Origin: an uncultured Lachnospiraceae bacterium
GTDB lineage: Bacteria; Bacillota; Clostridia; Lachnospirales; Lachnospiraceae
NCBI GenBank assembly: GCA_947169385.1
Contig: CAMVPR010000023.1
Span: forward strand, 1-42,557
Length of the DNA: 42,557 nucleotides
Direction: 5' to 3'
Shown here: positions 36,201 to 42,557 of the stretch, one piece after another
How positions within the stretch are numbered: the first letter of the stretch is position 1
Layout: each line of letters begins with the position of its first letter
Translations under genes and position numbers: made by a program
Notes under the pieces: generated by a model
Databases searched by the model: none
Seen by the model: the letters and a program-made list of their open reading frames with translations, nothing else
What the model was told of the DNA's origin: nothing

Positions 36201-36231
36201 AGATATGATTACAGCTAACAGGATTTCATAG
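33202..36231 (+). CDS. Large secreted or surface protein with about seven BIG2 (Ig-like) domains
   Basis: A protein of 1009 residues (ATG at 33202; 33205 is also possible; GGAGG at 33192-33196). A hydrophobic segment near residues 17-37 (LRGIIATLLVCVMIITSSIT) is a signal peptide or anchor. Residues 50-370 are beta-rich and of unclear fold. From about residue 380 onward I count seven BIG2 repeats of roughly 80 residues, each with a core like WxSxDxxVAxVDxxGxVTG...GxxTIT. The last domain is strongly basic (KLKPSKLYLKVKTKATVK). There is no LPXTG motif or SLH domain. BIG2 domains occur in adhesins and intimin-like proteins. The next gene starts 13 bases on, behind AGGAGG. Confidence 0.85.
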   Translation: MMRHKNGFDIYRHNYLRGIIATLLVCVMIITSSITSDYIIPKADKAPIEGNSENPGMFSYEGAPSLYAGESITLTLLSGSGSNVTWYCDDPGHYTSIHTSADNNQGDTFYMDVLGGTTEGADVTITAINDTTHQYKSITIKALANNMFWFTQGPDHTRITSGSVDLPYNGSIVIGTNQLKDISFTNTTGYVYYEGSGTSGYTVSNQASDTTTNPENPVVCSSQYSFTDNEGYSHNITIKLDIHVIDTISLSQQSDMTVYKGSENGPSTFDVIATVTNLTENISWKVYSGDLTADACIALETADPTRVNPTGITLKTSTTKANATVNRQLNDMANVSIDKDLDISVYDTYTILVSQLIYGERSINAICHVHVLQPATGLTLSQHTANLFLGGNNEPANSRVTITATLTGDNGLEPNDTTIIWQSTDNSIVDITSNGTACTLNAKLPGSCVVVATSKQNPSATDVIYVTVSPKVSSVDITAEDMTVNLAEQYIQLFANVQSNAVDETVDTADYDAYASALNKNVVWSSNDKSVATVDMYTGKVTLLSAGKVTITCSSADDTKISDSIIITINVPVAQIFLQDNFKKISVGESFTLYYQLISNYAGYEPSNKEVTWESSDDQVAVVDNDGKVTGVSGGTATILCRADEGQITATCTVEVYQAVSRIDLSATSMELNVGQEAVLEAFVYPTTASQQTVSWESNKPEIVSVTEDGVVTANQLGAPVVITAYIVDKDRTVKATCIVTVVVPITSITVTPATNNLKKGDTVFLTTSVTPENASTKSVVYGSTDPSVAVVDANGLVTAVGGGDCYITARSSGNRDMMTSSYIVVDESVEGLTLNKYTKTLSKGSQFLLVAKIKNKTATNKDIYWSSTNDSIATVNQNGVVTAKGYGSCYVTAHTMDGTNLTRSCKIIVRRYVKSIKLKPSKLYLKVKTKATVKATVSPSNASVKTLKWTSSNSKIASVTNKGVVTGKKIGTCTITCKATDGSGVKKTIKVYVKKSLTKDMITANRIS

Positions 36232-36244
36232 GAAGGAGGATAAC

Positions 36245-39200
36245 ATGAAACAGCGTAAGTTAACATCTAAGAAGACAATAATTATTATATCTGCTGTTAT
36301 TGCATTTATCCTCGGAACAGCACTTATATATACCAGATTTACAGGTAATGTTACAGGTGCATCATCCTGGCCTGTCGGAGATCCTGATTTCTCTAAGTAC
36401 GAGTCTATCAAGGTAGATAGCGCAGATGATCAGAAATCAGTTGCACCTCCTACATTTACTATCAGCAACGTTAAATCCAATCACGGTAACAATTCAACCG
36501 TAACGATTAATGCCAACGGTAATGACGCTACAATTAACGGTATCGGTAACTTTGAGATTGGTGATGAGTTTACTATATCTGCCAGCAGACCGGGATTGGT
36601 TGTTAACAATATTAAGTTTTCATCTACTGACTCAAGCGTTGTAAGGGTCAGCGCAGGTGGTCCGGGACAATGTAAGGTCACTGTTGTAGGTCCCGGATTT
36701 GGTAATATTCATTGGGAGTATACTTACGAGAGATATTATATAGAGCAGACTTATGAGATTATAGGTACAAGTGGTGACGGAACTCCTATATACTCGACCA
36801 CTCCTATAGATGTATTCCACGTTGAGCCTAAGACTGCATCTATTATTTCAGGTAACATTGAGTCTAATATCAATCCTTCGATTGATAATAAGTCGGTATT
36901 TATGAAGCCTAATGATACTCTTTACTTGCCTACTAACATTCCTGTTACAGTTCCTGCTAACAGAGTAGCACCTACATATACAGGTGGTAACGGTATGGTG
37001 CAGTCGTTGTCGGCAATTAAAGGATCTACTTACTACACACTTGCTTTAACATCTAAGAATGTTAACCAGGAAGCAGAGATTAACGTTAAAGTTACAATCA
37101 TGAATTCAACCGGTGGAGAGCTGACGTCGGATATTGTAAGGGTTTATGTTGTTGATACATACGGATTATTCCCAAGTTCAGCCAAGTATAACTGTGTTGA
37201 TTATCAGAAGATTTCGGATTATGATTACTTACCTGTCAATCACGAAGAGACATTTACTGTTAATTCATCAAGTAATAACACTATTATATGGACTTACATT
37301 GATGAGGACGGCAATTCTACAAATATCGGTGACGGAGAGGTAACACTTAAAGATGGTCTTAGAGTTAAGACCAACGGCAATAAAGAGATTGTTGTTACAA
37401 CAGACAGCGATTTCTTCGAGAATATGGATAACGCCAATTCATATACATTTACACTTCATACAGAGCAGTATGATACTTCATCAGGTACTACCTATAAGGA
37501 TTCTGCTACTGTAACTGTAACAAGACCTGCTATGGGTATTGAGATTCATCAGTCCGGTACCGGTTTTCTTATCAATAACAGACAGGAAGTATATACAGAG
37601 ATTGGATATACTGTTAACGGTAACGATGTTACAATCCCTAAAGCTAAAGAGACTTTCTGTGCTGATACCGATGTGCTTACTGCTTTGGTTGCCGGTTTAG
37701 GAGATGACCAGAACGGAAGCATCATGGGAACTAACGGAGAAACCGTATCTGATGCATTTTCATTCAACTATACTCCGTATAATGCTAAGGTTAAGTGGAG
37801 TACGAGTAATCCAAATGTTATCAGTATAGGTGGATTGCAGAGTGGTACCAATTATTCGACCTGTAATGTCAAGGCGGTTGGTGCCGGTGAAGCTACAGTT
37901 CAGGCGGTTACTGAAGATGGAAGCTTTATGCAGACTATCCATTATATCGTAAGACCGTATCCTAGATCGGTAACGATGAAGGATTCGACTTTGAGTGAGA
38001 AACTTGGTGATTCGACATCTAAGCAGGTAACTCTTTTAGCTAAGGTTACCACAGACCTTGATGCCTATGATGATAACAAGCCTGCTGAGGATGATTATGT
38101 CGATCAGAATCTTTTGTGGGAGATTAACTCCGGTGGATCTATAGGTTCGGTAGACCAGAACGGTATAGTTACATTTACAGGGCCGGGTACCATAGTAGTA
38201 AGAGCAACATCTATGGTTGAACATAATGGTTTCCAGCAATACGCTCCTTGGGCACAGTGTACCATTACAGTTGAACAGCCGGTTGAGAGCATTGTCATTA
38301 CCAATAAACCGACAGAACCTATTGTTACAGGTGATGTCATTGCTTTGAAGACTAAGATATTGCCTACCAACGCTACAGATCAGAGCGTTATCTGGACATC
38401 TGCCAACGAGTCTATTGTTAAGGTTGATCAGGATGGTAAGGTAACAGCTGTGGGACCGGGTTCAACAACGGTTCGAGTTCAGACCAATTCAGGAGCCAAG
38501 TACGATAGCTGTACGATTGAAGTTAAGCAGGTTGCGTCGGGTATTGCGCTTAACAGGTCAGAAGCTACTGTAAGTAGGGGTAACAAGCTCACACTTATTG
38601 CGACGGTATTTCCTGAGGATACAACGGACAAGACCGTTACATGGACAAGTAGTGATAAGACTATAGCCAGCGTATCTGATAAGGGTGTTGTAACAGGTAT
38701 TTCTGTCAGTGACAAGCCGGTTATTATTACCGCTACAGATGTATATGGCAATTCCGCGGTGTGTTATATTACGGTAACGGAGCCCGTGACGGGTATTAAG
38801 ATAAGTCCTACGACCAAGACGATATATGTCGGTAATACATTTAAGATAAAGACTACACTGTATCCGCTTAATAATCCGTCGCTTAATAAGACAGTGTTCT
38901 ATAAGAGTTCTAATGAGAATGTAGCCACTGTAAGTGCAGACGGAACAGTTACACCGCACCAGGGCGGTAGCGCAACGATTACCGTAACGGCAGAAGACGG
39001 CGGTTATCTTGCAAGATGTAAGGTTACAGTTAAAGAGTATGTTACAAGTATAACCTTGAATAACAAGGAGATTACAATTGCAGTCGGCAAGACCAAGACG
39101 CTTAAGGCTTCAGTACTTAGAAAGACAGCTACCAACAAGAAGCTTAAGTGGATAACAAGCAATAAGAAGATTGCCTCTGTTACTCAAGCAGGTAAGATTA

Positions 39201-40012
39201 AAGGCAAGAAGGTAGGCAATTGTACGATTACTGTTAAAGCAAAAGATGGAAGTGGAGTCAAGGCTACATGTAAGGTACATGTTGTAAGGTATTGTAAGAA
39301 ACTTAAGCTTGCTAAGACTTATATCAAGCTTATTACAGGACATCAATACAATATGCCTAAGGTTACGGTACTTCCTAATAATGCTACCAACAAGAAGCTC
39401 AAGTGGACTACTGCAGACTCTAAGATAGTAAGTATCACAGGTGCCAAGATGTTTGCAGAGAGTGCAGGAACAGTATTCTTAACAGTTAAGACGACAGACG
39501 GAAGTAACCTTAAGAAGAAGGTTAGGGTAGAAGTTATGGATCCTATCCCTGTAACGAGTCTTAACATAACTAAGAGTGAGATTACACTTACACCAAACTC
39601 AAGCAATCAGTTAGAGGTGAGAGTATTACCTACTGATACTACAAGTAGCGTAATGTGGATGAGTGATGACAGATCAGTTGCAACAGTTACAAGTAACGGA
39701 CTTGTCAAAGCCAAAGGACCTGGTGTTACAACGATTACAGCATATTGTAAGGATGAAGGTATGGAGTCTCAATGTACAGTCAGAGTAATCCAGATGAATC
39801 CTACTTCGATTGCGATAGAGCAGTATGATACATATAATCTCAGCGTAACCGCTGCTGACGGTCCTATCACATGGACAAGTAATAATGCCAATATAGTAAC
39901 TGTTACCAACTCAGGTAAGATTATGGGTATTAAACCTGGATCTACAGTTATCAATGCAACTTATAACGGCAAGACGGTAAGATGTTATGTAACCGTTAAA
40001 TCAATAGTTTAA
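36245..40012 (+). CDS. Large membrane-anchored or secreted protein with about nine BIG2 domains
   Basis: A 1255-residue protein. A single hydrophobic segment (residues 11-30, TIIIISAVIAFILGTALIYT) lacks a clear signal peptidase site and may stay as an anchor. Residues 35-500 are beta-rich, including many Asn- and Thr-rich strands. They are followed by about nine BIG2 repeats to the end (for example SVIWTSANESIVKVDQDGKV and TVTWTSSDKTIASVSDKGVV). Two of these near residues 940-1090 are lysine-rich. No sortase motif is present. AAGGAGG stands six bases before the ATG. It is the middle gene of three with equal 13-base gaps, so the three products are likely made together and may form one structure. 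Confidence 0.85.
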   Translation: MKQRKLTSKKTIIIISAVIAFILGTALIYTRFTGNVTGASSWPVGDPDFSKYESIKVDSADDQKSVAPPTFTISNVKSNHGNNSTVTINANGNDATINGIGNFEIGDEFTISASRPGLVVNNIKFSSTDSSVVRVSAGGPGQCKVTVVGPGFGNIHWEYTYERYYIEQTYEIIGTSGDGTPIYSTTPIDVFHVEPKTASIISGNIESNINPSIDNKSVFMKPNDTLYLPTNIPVTVPANRVAPTYTGGNGMVQSLSAIKGSTYYTLALTSKNVNQEAEINVKVTIMNSTGGELTSDIVRVYVVDTYGLFPSSAKYNCVDYQKISDYDYLPVNHEETFTVNSSSNNTIIWTYIDEDGNSTNIGDGEVTLKDGLRVKTNGNKEIVVTTDSDFFENMDNANSYTFTLHTEQYDTSSGTTYKDSATVTVTRPAMGIEIHQSGTGFLINNRQEVYTEIGYTVNGNDVTIPKAKETFCADTDVLTALVAGLGDDQNGSIMGTNGETVSDAFSFNYTPYNAKVKWSTSNPNVISIGGLQSGTNYSTCNVKAVGAGEATVQAVTEDGSFMQTIHYIVRPYPRSVTMKDSTLSEKLGDSTSKQVTLLAKVTTDLDAYDDNKPAEDDYVDQNLLWEINSGGSIGSVDQNGIVTFTGPGTIVVRATSMVEHNGFQQYAPWAQCTITVEQPVESIVITNKPTEPIVTGDVIALKTKILPTNATDQSVIWTSANESIVKVDQDGKVTAVGPGSTTVRVQTNSGAKYDSCTIEVKQVASGIALNRSEATVSRGNKLTLIATVFPEDTTDKTVTWTSSDKTIASVSDKGVVTGISVSDKPVIITATDVYGNSAVCYITVTEPVTGIKISPTTKTIYVGNTFKIKTTLYPLNNPSLNKTVFYKSSNENVATVSADGTVTPHQGGSATITVTAEDGGYLARCKVTVKEYVTSITLNNKEITIAVGKTKTLKASVLRKTATNKKLKWITSNKKIASVTQAGKIKGKKVGNCTITVKAKDGSGVKATCKVHVVRYCKKLKLAKTYIKLITGHQYNMPKVTVLPNNATNKKLKWTTADSKIVSITGAKMFAESAGTVFLTVKTTDGSNLKKKVRVEVMDPIPVTSLNITKSEITLTPNSSNQLEVRVLPTDTTSSVMWMSDDRSVATVTSNGLVKAKGPGVTTITAYCKDEGMESQCTVRVIQMNPTSIAIEQYDTYNLSVTAADGPITWTSNNANIVTVTNSGKIMGIKPGSTVINATYNGKTVRCYVTVKSIV

Positions 40013-40025
40013 GGAGGTGGTTAAT

Positions 40026-42290
40026 ATGAAGAAGATGTTTAAGAAGATTATAGCTATAACTTTAACACTGGTTCTTATAGCCACCTACTTACCGGCGATA
40101 TCATTTGTTGATACTAATGCTGCGGTTTCTAAGTTTACATTTGACGGAACTAATGTTAACGAATATGCCAACCAGCCATATATCATTTTCGATATGGTAA
40201 ATGTTGACGGTACCAACGCACAGCTCAACGAGTTGGTTAAGCAGGTTAGAACACTTCCGACGGCTGTTACTTTTGAGTTTTCAAGCAAGGTAAGAGTAAT
40301 CGGTAAGGGCGTATACTCCGAGAACGGTGTATATACAGGAGTGTTTGAGGCCATCTATAATCTTGCGACTGTTAACTTTGCCAAGGCTACTTCGCTTACG
40401 GTTATTGAGAATCAGGCATTTAGGAATTGTACAATTCTTGCACAGTCTGTTTATAAATCAAACAACAAGTACATAACTACTGCAATTGAGTCTGTTTCTA
40501 CAACTCAGGGTGTTAAGCAGCTTGGAACTCTTCATTTACCGGCTAATCTTACTTATCTTGGAGAGGCTGTATTTGCCAATACCTTAATGTATAAGATTGA
40601 GATTGATAAGGCCAATGACTCATATGAAAGTGTCGATGGTGTCTTATATAACAACACGTGTAATGAGATAGTTCTTTATCCACCGGCTAGATACGGTAAT
40701 TTCTCGATTCCTGAGACCGTTAGTTCAATTTACCAATATGCTTTTGAGGAGTGTTTGATCGGTAAGGTTATAATTCCTGCATCAGTGTCTAACATAGGTA
40801 AGCGAGCTTTTTATAATTCTTCACTTACTGCAGTTACATTTGCTCAGGATTGTTCTATCAGTATGGGAAACGGTGCGTTTTACCAGGATCCTAAAGATGA
40901 TAGATTCATTGGTATGAACAAATGGGACGGTATATCTCAGGTTACAATCTCTGAGACAACTTACAACAAGAGTACCAATTATATCAATAACCAAGACAAT
41001 ACGGCATGCTTTACACCTTTCACTGAGAGTTCAGGTGCCGAAGGAAGCTTTGCTAAGGGTTGTGATATCTATGTTGAGCCTAATGTCACAGTAACCGGTA
41101 TTCCGCTTGTTTGGACCGGTAGTGCCAATCTTAACTTCTATTGGGCCTCTAATGCGTTCTATACTATTGAGAGCCTTTATTTGGAGAAGCATGGTGAGGT
41201 AACTTTTGAGAAGGGGTCATACGCTTCGAATTCCATAACAGTTAAAGAGAGCGGCTCTTATGACCTTACAATCGGATATGTCAATAAGAACGGTAATTCT
41301 CAGACTAAGACTATCACTATAGATATAGACAAGATTGACTCTTATAAGCCATCTCTTGTTACTTATACGCTTGTTGATGATGTATGTTATCTTCATTCTT
41401 ATGATTTAGAGTCTGGACTTGATCAGATTAAGTACGAACTTAACAATAACGATGTAAGAACTTATACATCTACCGGATTTACTTTGAGTCCGGGATACAA
41501 TAAAGTTACTGCATGGTCTACAGATAATGTAGGAAATGCAAGTGAGAAGGTTACATTTAATATCCCTATAGGTACTGCAAGTCGAGGTATTAAGTTAAAT
41601 GTCAACTCTAAGGAGCTTGCTAAGAACAATACTTTTACTCTTAAGACTACATTTACACCTGCTGATACAATCAATCAGGATGTAGTTTATACAAGTTCAG
41701 ATGTCTCAATATGTACTGTTGATGACAATGGTGTTGTAAAGGGTATTAACTCCGGCTATGCTGTAATTACAGCTACTTCAGTCAGCGGAATGAAAGATAA
41801 ATGTGCGGTTGTTGTAACAGAAGGCCCTTATGTAATGAGTGAGCTTGAAATGTACAAGACCAACAAATACACTCTTTATATCAATGATTTGAGAGATGAT
41901 TACGATTATTACTTCGAATCAGATGATCCTTCAATTGCCTCTGTCAATGAACAGACCGGTGTAATTAAAGCCAAAGGCATAGGAGAGTGTACAATCACCG
42001 CTACTGTTGATGCTGGTATGAGAGTATACAAGCTTCCTTGTACGGTAGTTGTTTATGAGCCGGAGGTCATAATTACCACCACACCTAAGTATATTAAGGT
42101 TAAACAGAAGTACAAGTTTAAAGCGTCTAAGAGCGGGCTTTCAGCCGGCATTAAATGGACTTCAAGCAATAAGAAGGTTGCTACTATCAACAAGTCAACC
42201 GGAAGAGTAGTAGGAAGAAAGAAGGGTACAACCACAATCAAGGCCAAAGTCGGTTCTTACTACGATACATTCAAGTTAAAAGTTAAGTAA
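40026..42290 (+). CDS. Secreted BspA-type leucine-rich repeat protein with BIG2 domains
   Basis: A 754-residue protein with a clear signal peptide (MKKMFKKIIAITLTLVLIATYLPAISF, cut near ...NAA). Residues 60-290 carry LRR_5 (BspA-type) repeats such as SLTVIENQAFRNC, LGTLHLPANLTYLGEAVF and KVIIPASVSNIGKRAF. An Ig-like domain of another type follows (ELNNNDVRTYTSTGFTLSPG...), then three BIG2 repeats; the last is basic and Lys-rich to the C-terminus. BspA-like proteins bind host or bacterial surfaces in known cases. AAGGAGG overlaps the stop of the preceding gene and selects the ATG at 40026. The 3' end of the gene is part of a 75-base tandem duplication. Confidence 0.88.
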   Translation: MKKMFKKIIAITLTLVLIATYLPAISFVDTNAAVSKFTFDGTNVNEYANQPYIIFDMVNVDGTNAQLNELVKQVRTLPTAVTFEFSSKVRVIGKGVYSENGVYTGVFEAIYNLATVNFAKATSLTVIENQAFRNCTILAQSVYKSNNKYITTAIESVSTTQGVKQLGTLHLPANLTYLGEAVFANTLMYKIEIDKANDSYESVDGVLYNNTCNEIVLYPPARYGNFSIPETVSSIYQYAFEECLIGKVIIPASVSNIGKRAFYNSSLTAVTFAQDCSISMGNGAFYQDPKDDRFIGMNKWDGISQVTISETTYNKSTNYINNQDNTACFTPFTESSGAEGSFAKGCDIYVEPNVTVTGIPLVWTGSANLNFYWASNAFYTIESLYLEKHGEVTFEKGSYASNSITVKESGSYDLTIGYVNKNGNSQTKTITIDIDKIDSYKPSLVTYTLVDDVCYLHSYDLESGLDQIKYELNNNDVRTYTSTGFTLSPGYNKVTAWSTDNVGNASEKVTFNIPIGTASRGIKLNVNSKELAKNNTFTLKTTFTPADTINQDVVYTSSDVSICTVDDNGVVKGINSGYAVITATSVSGMKDKCAVVVTEGPYVMSELEMYKTNKYTLYINDLRDDYDYYFESDDPSIASVNEQTGVIKAKGIGECTITATVDAGMRVYKLPCTVVVYEPEVIITTTPKYIKVKQKYKFKASKSGLSAGIKWTSSNKKVATINKSTGRVVGRKKGTTTIKAKVGSYYDTFKLKVK

Positions 42291-42412
42291 CCCATACTAG
42301 ATATGTCATTCTGAGGAGCATAGCGACGAAGAATCTTTAACTTTCAATGATGAAAAGTTATGTGACCCATACTAGATATGTCATTCTGAGGAGCATAGCG
42401 ACGAAGAATCTT
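42278..42412 (+). repeat. 75-bp tandem duplication carrying two family A (beta) repeats
   Basis: AAAAGTTA at 42278 and again at 42353 mark two units exactly 75 bases apart. A 48-base stretch (42290-42337 and 42365-42412) is identical in both, including ACCCATACTAG and the beta-type core ATGTCATTCTGAGGAGCATA. The first unit contains the last codons and stop of the surface-protein gene; in the second the stop TAA reads TGA. Confidence 0.92.
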
Positions 42413-42428
42413 AAAATAAAAAAGAAAT

Positions 42429-42450
42429 AGGAGAGGTAACAACCTCTCCT
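42429..42450 (+). other. Stem-loop before the terminator
   Basis: AGGAGAGGT (42429-42437) and ACCTCTCCT (42442-42450) form a perfect nine-pair stem with the loop AACA. No T-run follows. A 12-base linker separates it from the terminator hairpin, so both may form one two-hairpin RNA. Confidence 0.7.
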
Positions 42451-42462
42451 CAGACTGTAGAC

Positions 42463-42493
42463 AAAGTCCATGCGTTTTGCATGGACTTTTTTT
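42463..42493 (+). terminator. Intrinsic terminator after the surface-protein operon
   Basis: AAAGTCCATGC (42463-42473) and GCATGGACTTT (42479-42489) make an eleven-pair stem with a five-base loop. The T-run extends to 42493. It closes the three-gene BIG2 operon or a short RNA between it and the next gene. Confidence 0.92.
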
Positions 42494-42533
42494 ACTGAAG
42501 CCCGCGTATTTACTGGAATTATACCGTTTTTTA

Positions 42534-42557
42534 TGATATAATTAAGTCGTTAGGAGG
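42534..42557 (+). promoter_or_regulatory. Extended -10 promoter and RBS of the next gene
   Basis: TGATATAAT (42534-42542) is an extended -10 element; the -35 region is poor. AGGAGG occupies the last six bases of the window, so a gene should begin just outside it. Confidence 0.55.

Noticed and set aside
42290-42412. CRISPR-like direct repeats
   Set aside because: There are only two units and the interval is 27 bases of AT-rich DNA; the unit is a member of the dispersed family and includes a gene end.

Overview
The window looks like a low-G+C, Gram-positive anaerobe of the Clostridia, most probably a member of the Lachnospiraceae. The evidence is AT-rich intergenic DNA with clear sigma-A promoters, strong AGGAGG-type ribosome binding sites, an acetate/butyryl-CoA transferase-like enzyme, AddAB rather than RecBCD, a Rex regulator, ABC-F and LTA-synthase-like proteins, and large BIG2/BspA-type surface proteins. 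I see no phage, insertion sequence, CRISPR array or defence locus. Nearly every gene is intact and 23 of the 24 named protein genes lie on the + strand; the exception is the ABC-F gene.

Layout. (1) 1-1464: tail of an unrecognised gene, a polyprenyl diphosphate synthase and a small DUF3592-like membrane protein. (2) 1465-1862: a gene-free stretch with a 139-nt imperfect palindrome, a dispersed repeat and the purF promoter. (3) 1863-9428: purF-carA-carB, then pyrG. Three of these enzymes are glutamine amidotransferases feeding purine and pyrimidine synthesis. (4) 9451-18334: addB-addA with a downstream CoA-transferase, closed by a terminator. (5) 18356-21095: a 693-residue protein I do not recognise, a 90-residue protein, and tRNA-Gly(GCC) whose promoter begins inside the preceding gene. 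(6) 21130-26142: an acyl-CoA synthetase, a membrane-anchored propeller-like protein and an LTA synthase-type sulfatase. (7) 26141-32831: an ABC-F ATPase on the minus strand, divergent from rex; rex is followed by a coiled-coil protein and the bifunctional NAD(P)HX repair enzyme, then a CBS/CorC protein and YebC. (8) 33148-42557: an operon of three large secreted or surface proteins built from BIG2 (Ig-like) domains, one with a BspA-type leucine-rich repeat region, and then a two-hairpin terminator and the promoter and RBS of the next gene.

The least explained structure is a family of short dispersed intergenic repeats. I count nine arms of family A at six intergenic loci, in two subtypes. They occur singly, as inverted pairs forming long hairpins, and once as a 75-bp direct tandem duplication. 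A second palindromic element (family B) follows two of the inverted pairs and shows compensatory stem changes. The 693-residue protein, the coiled-coil protein between rex and nnr, and the BIG2 operon are the best protein-level unknowns. I found no convincing complete new defence or mobile system.
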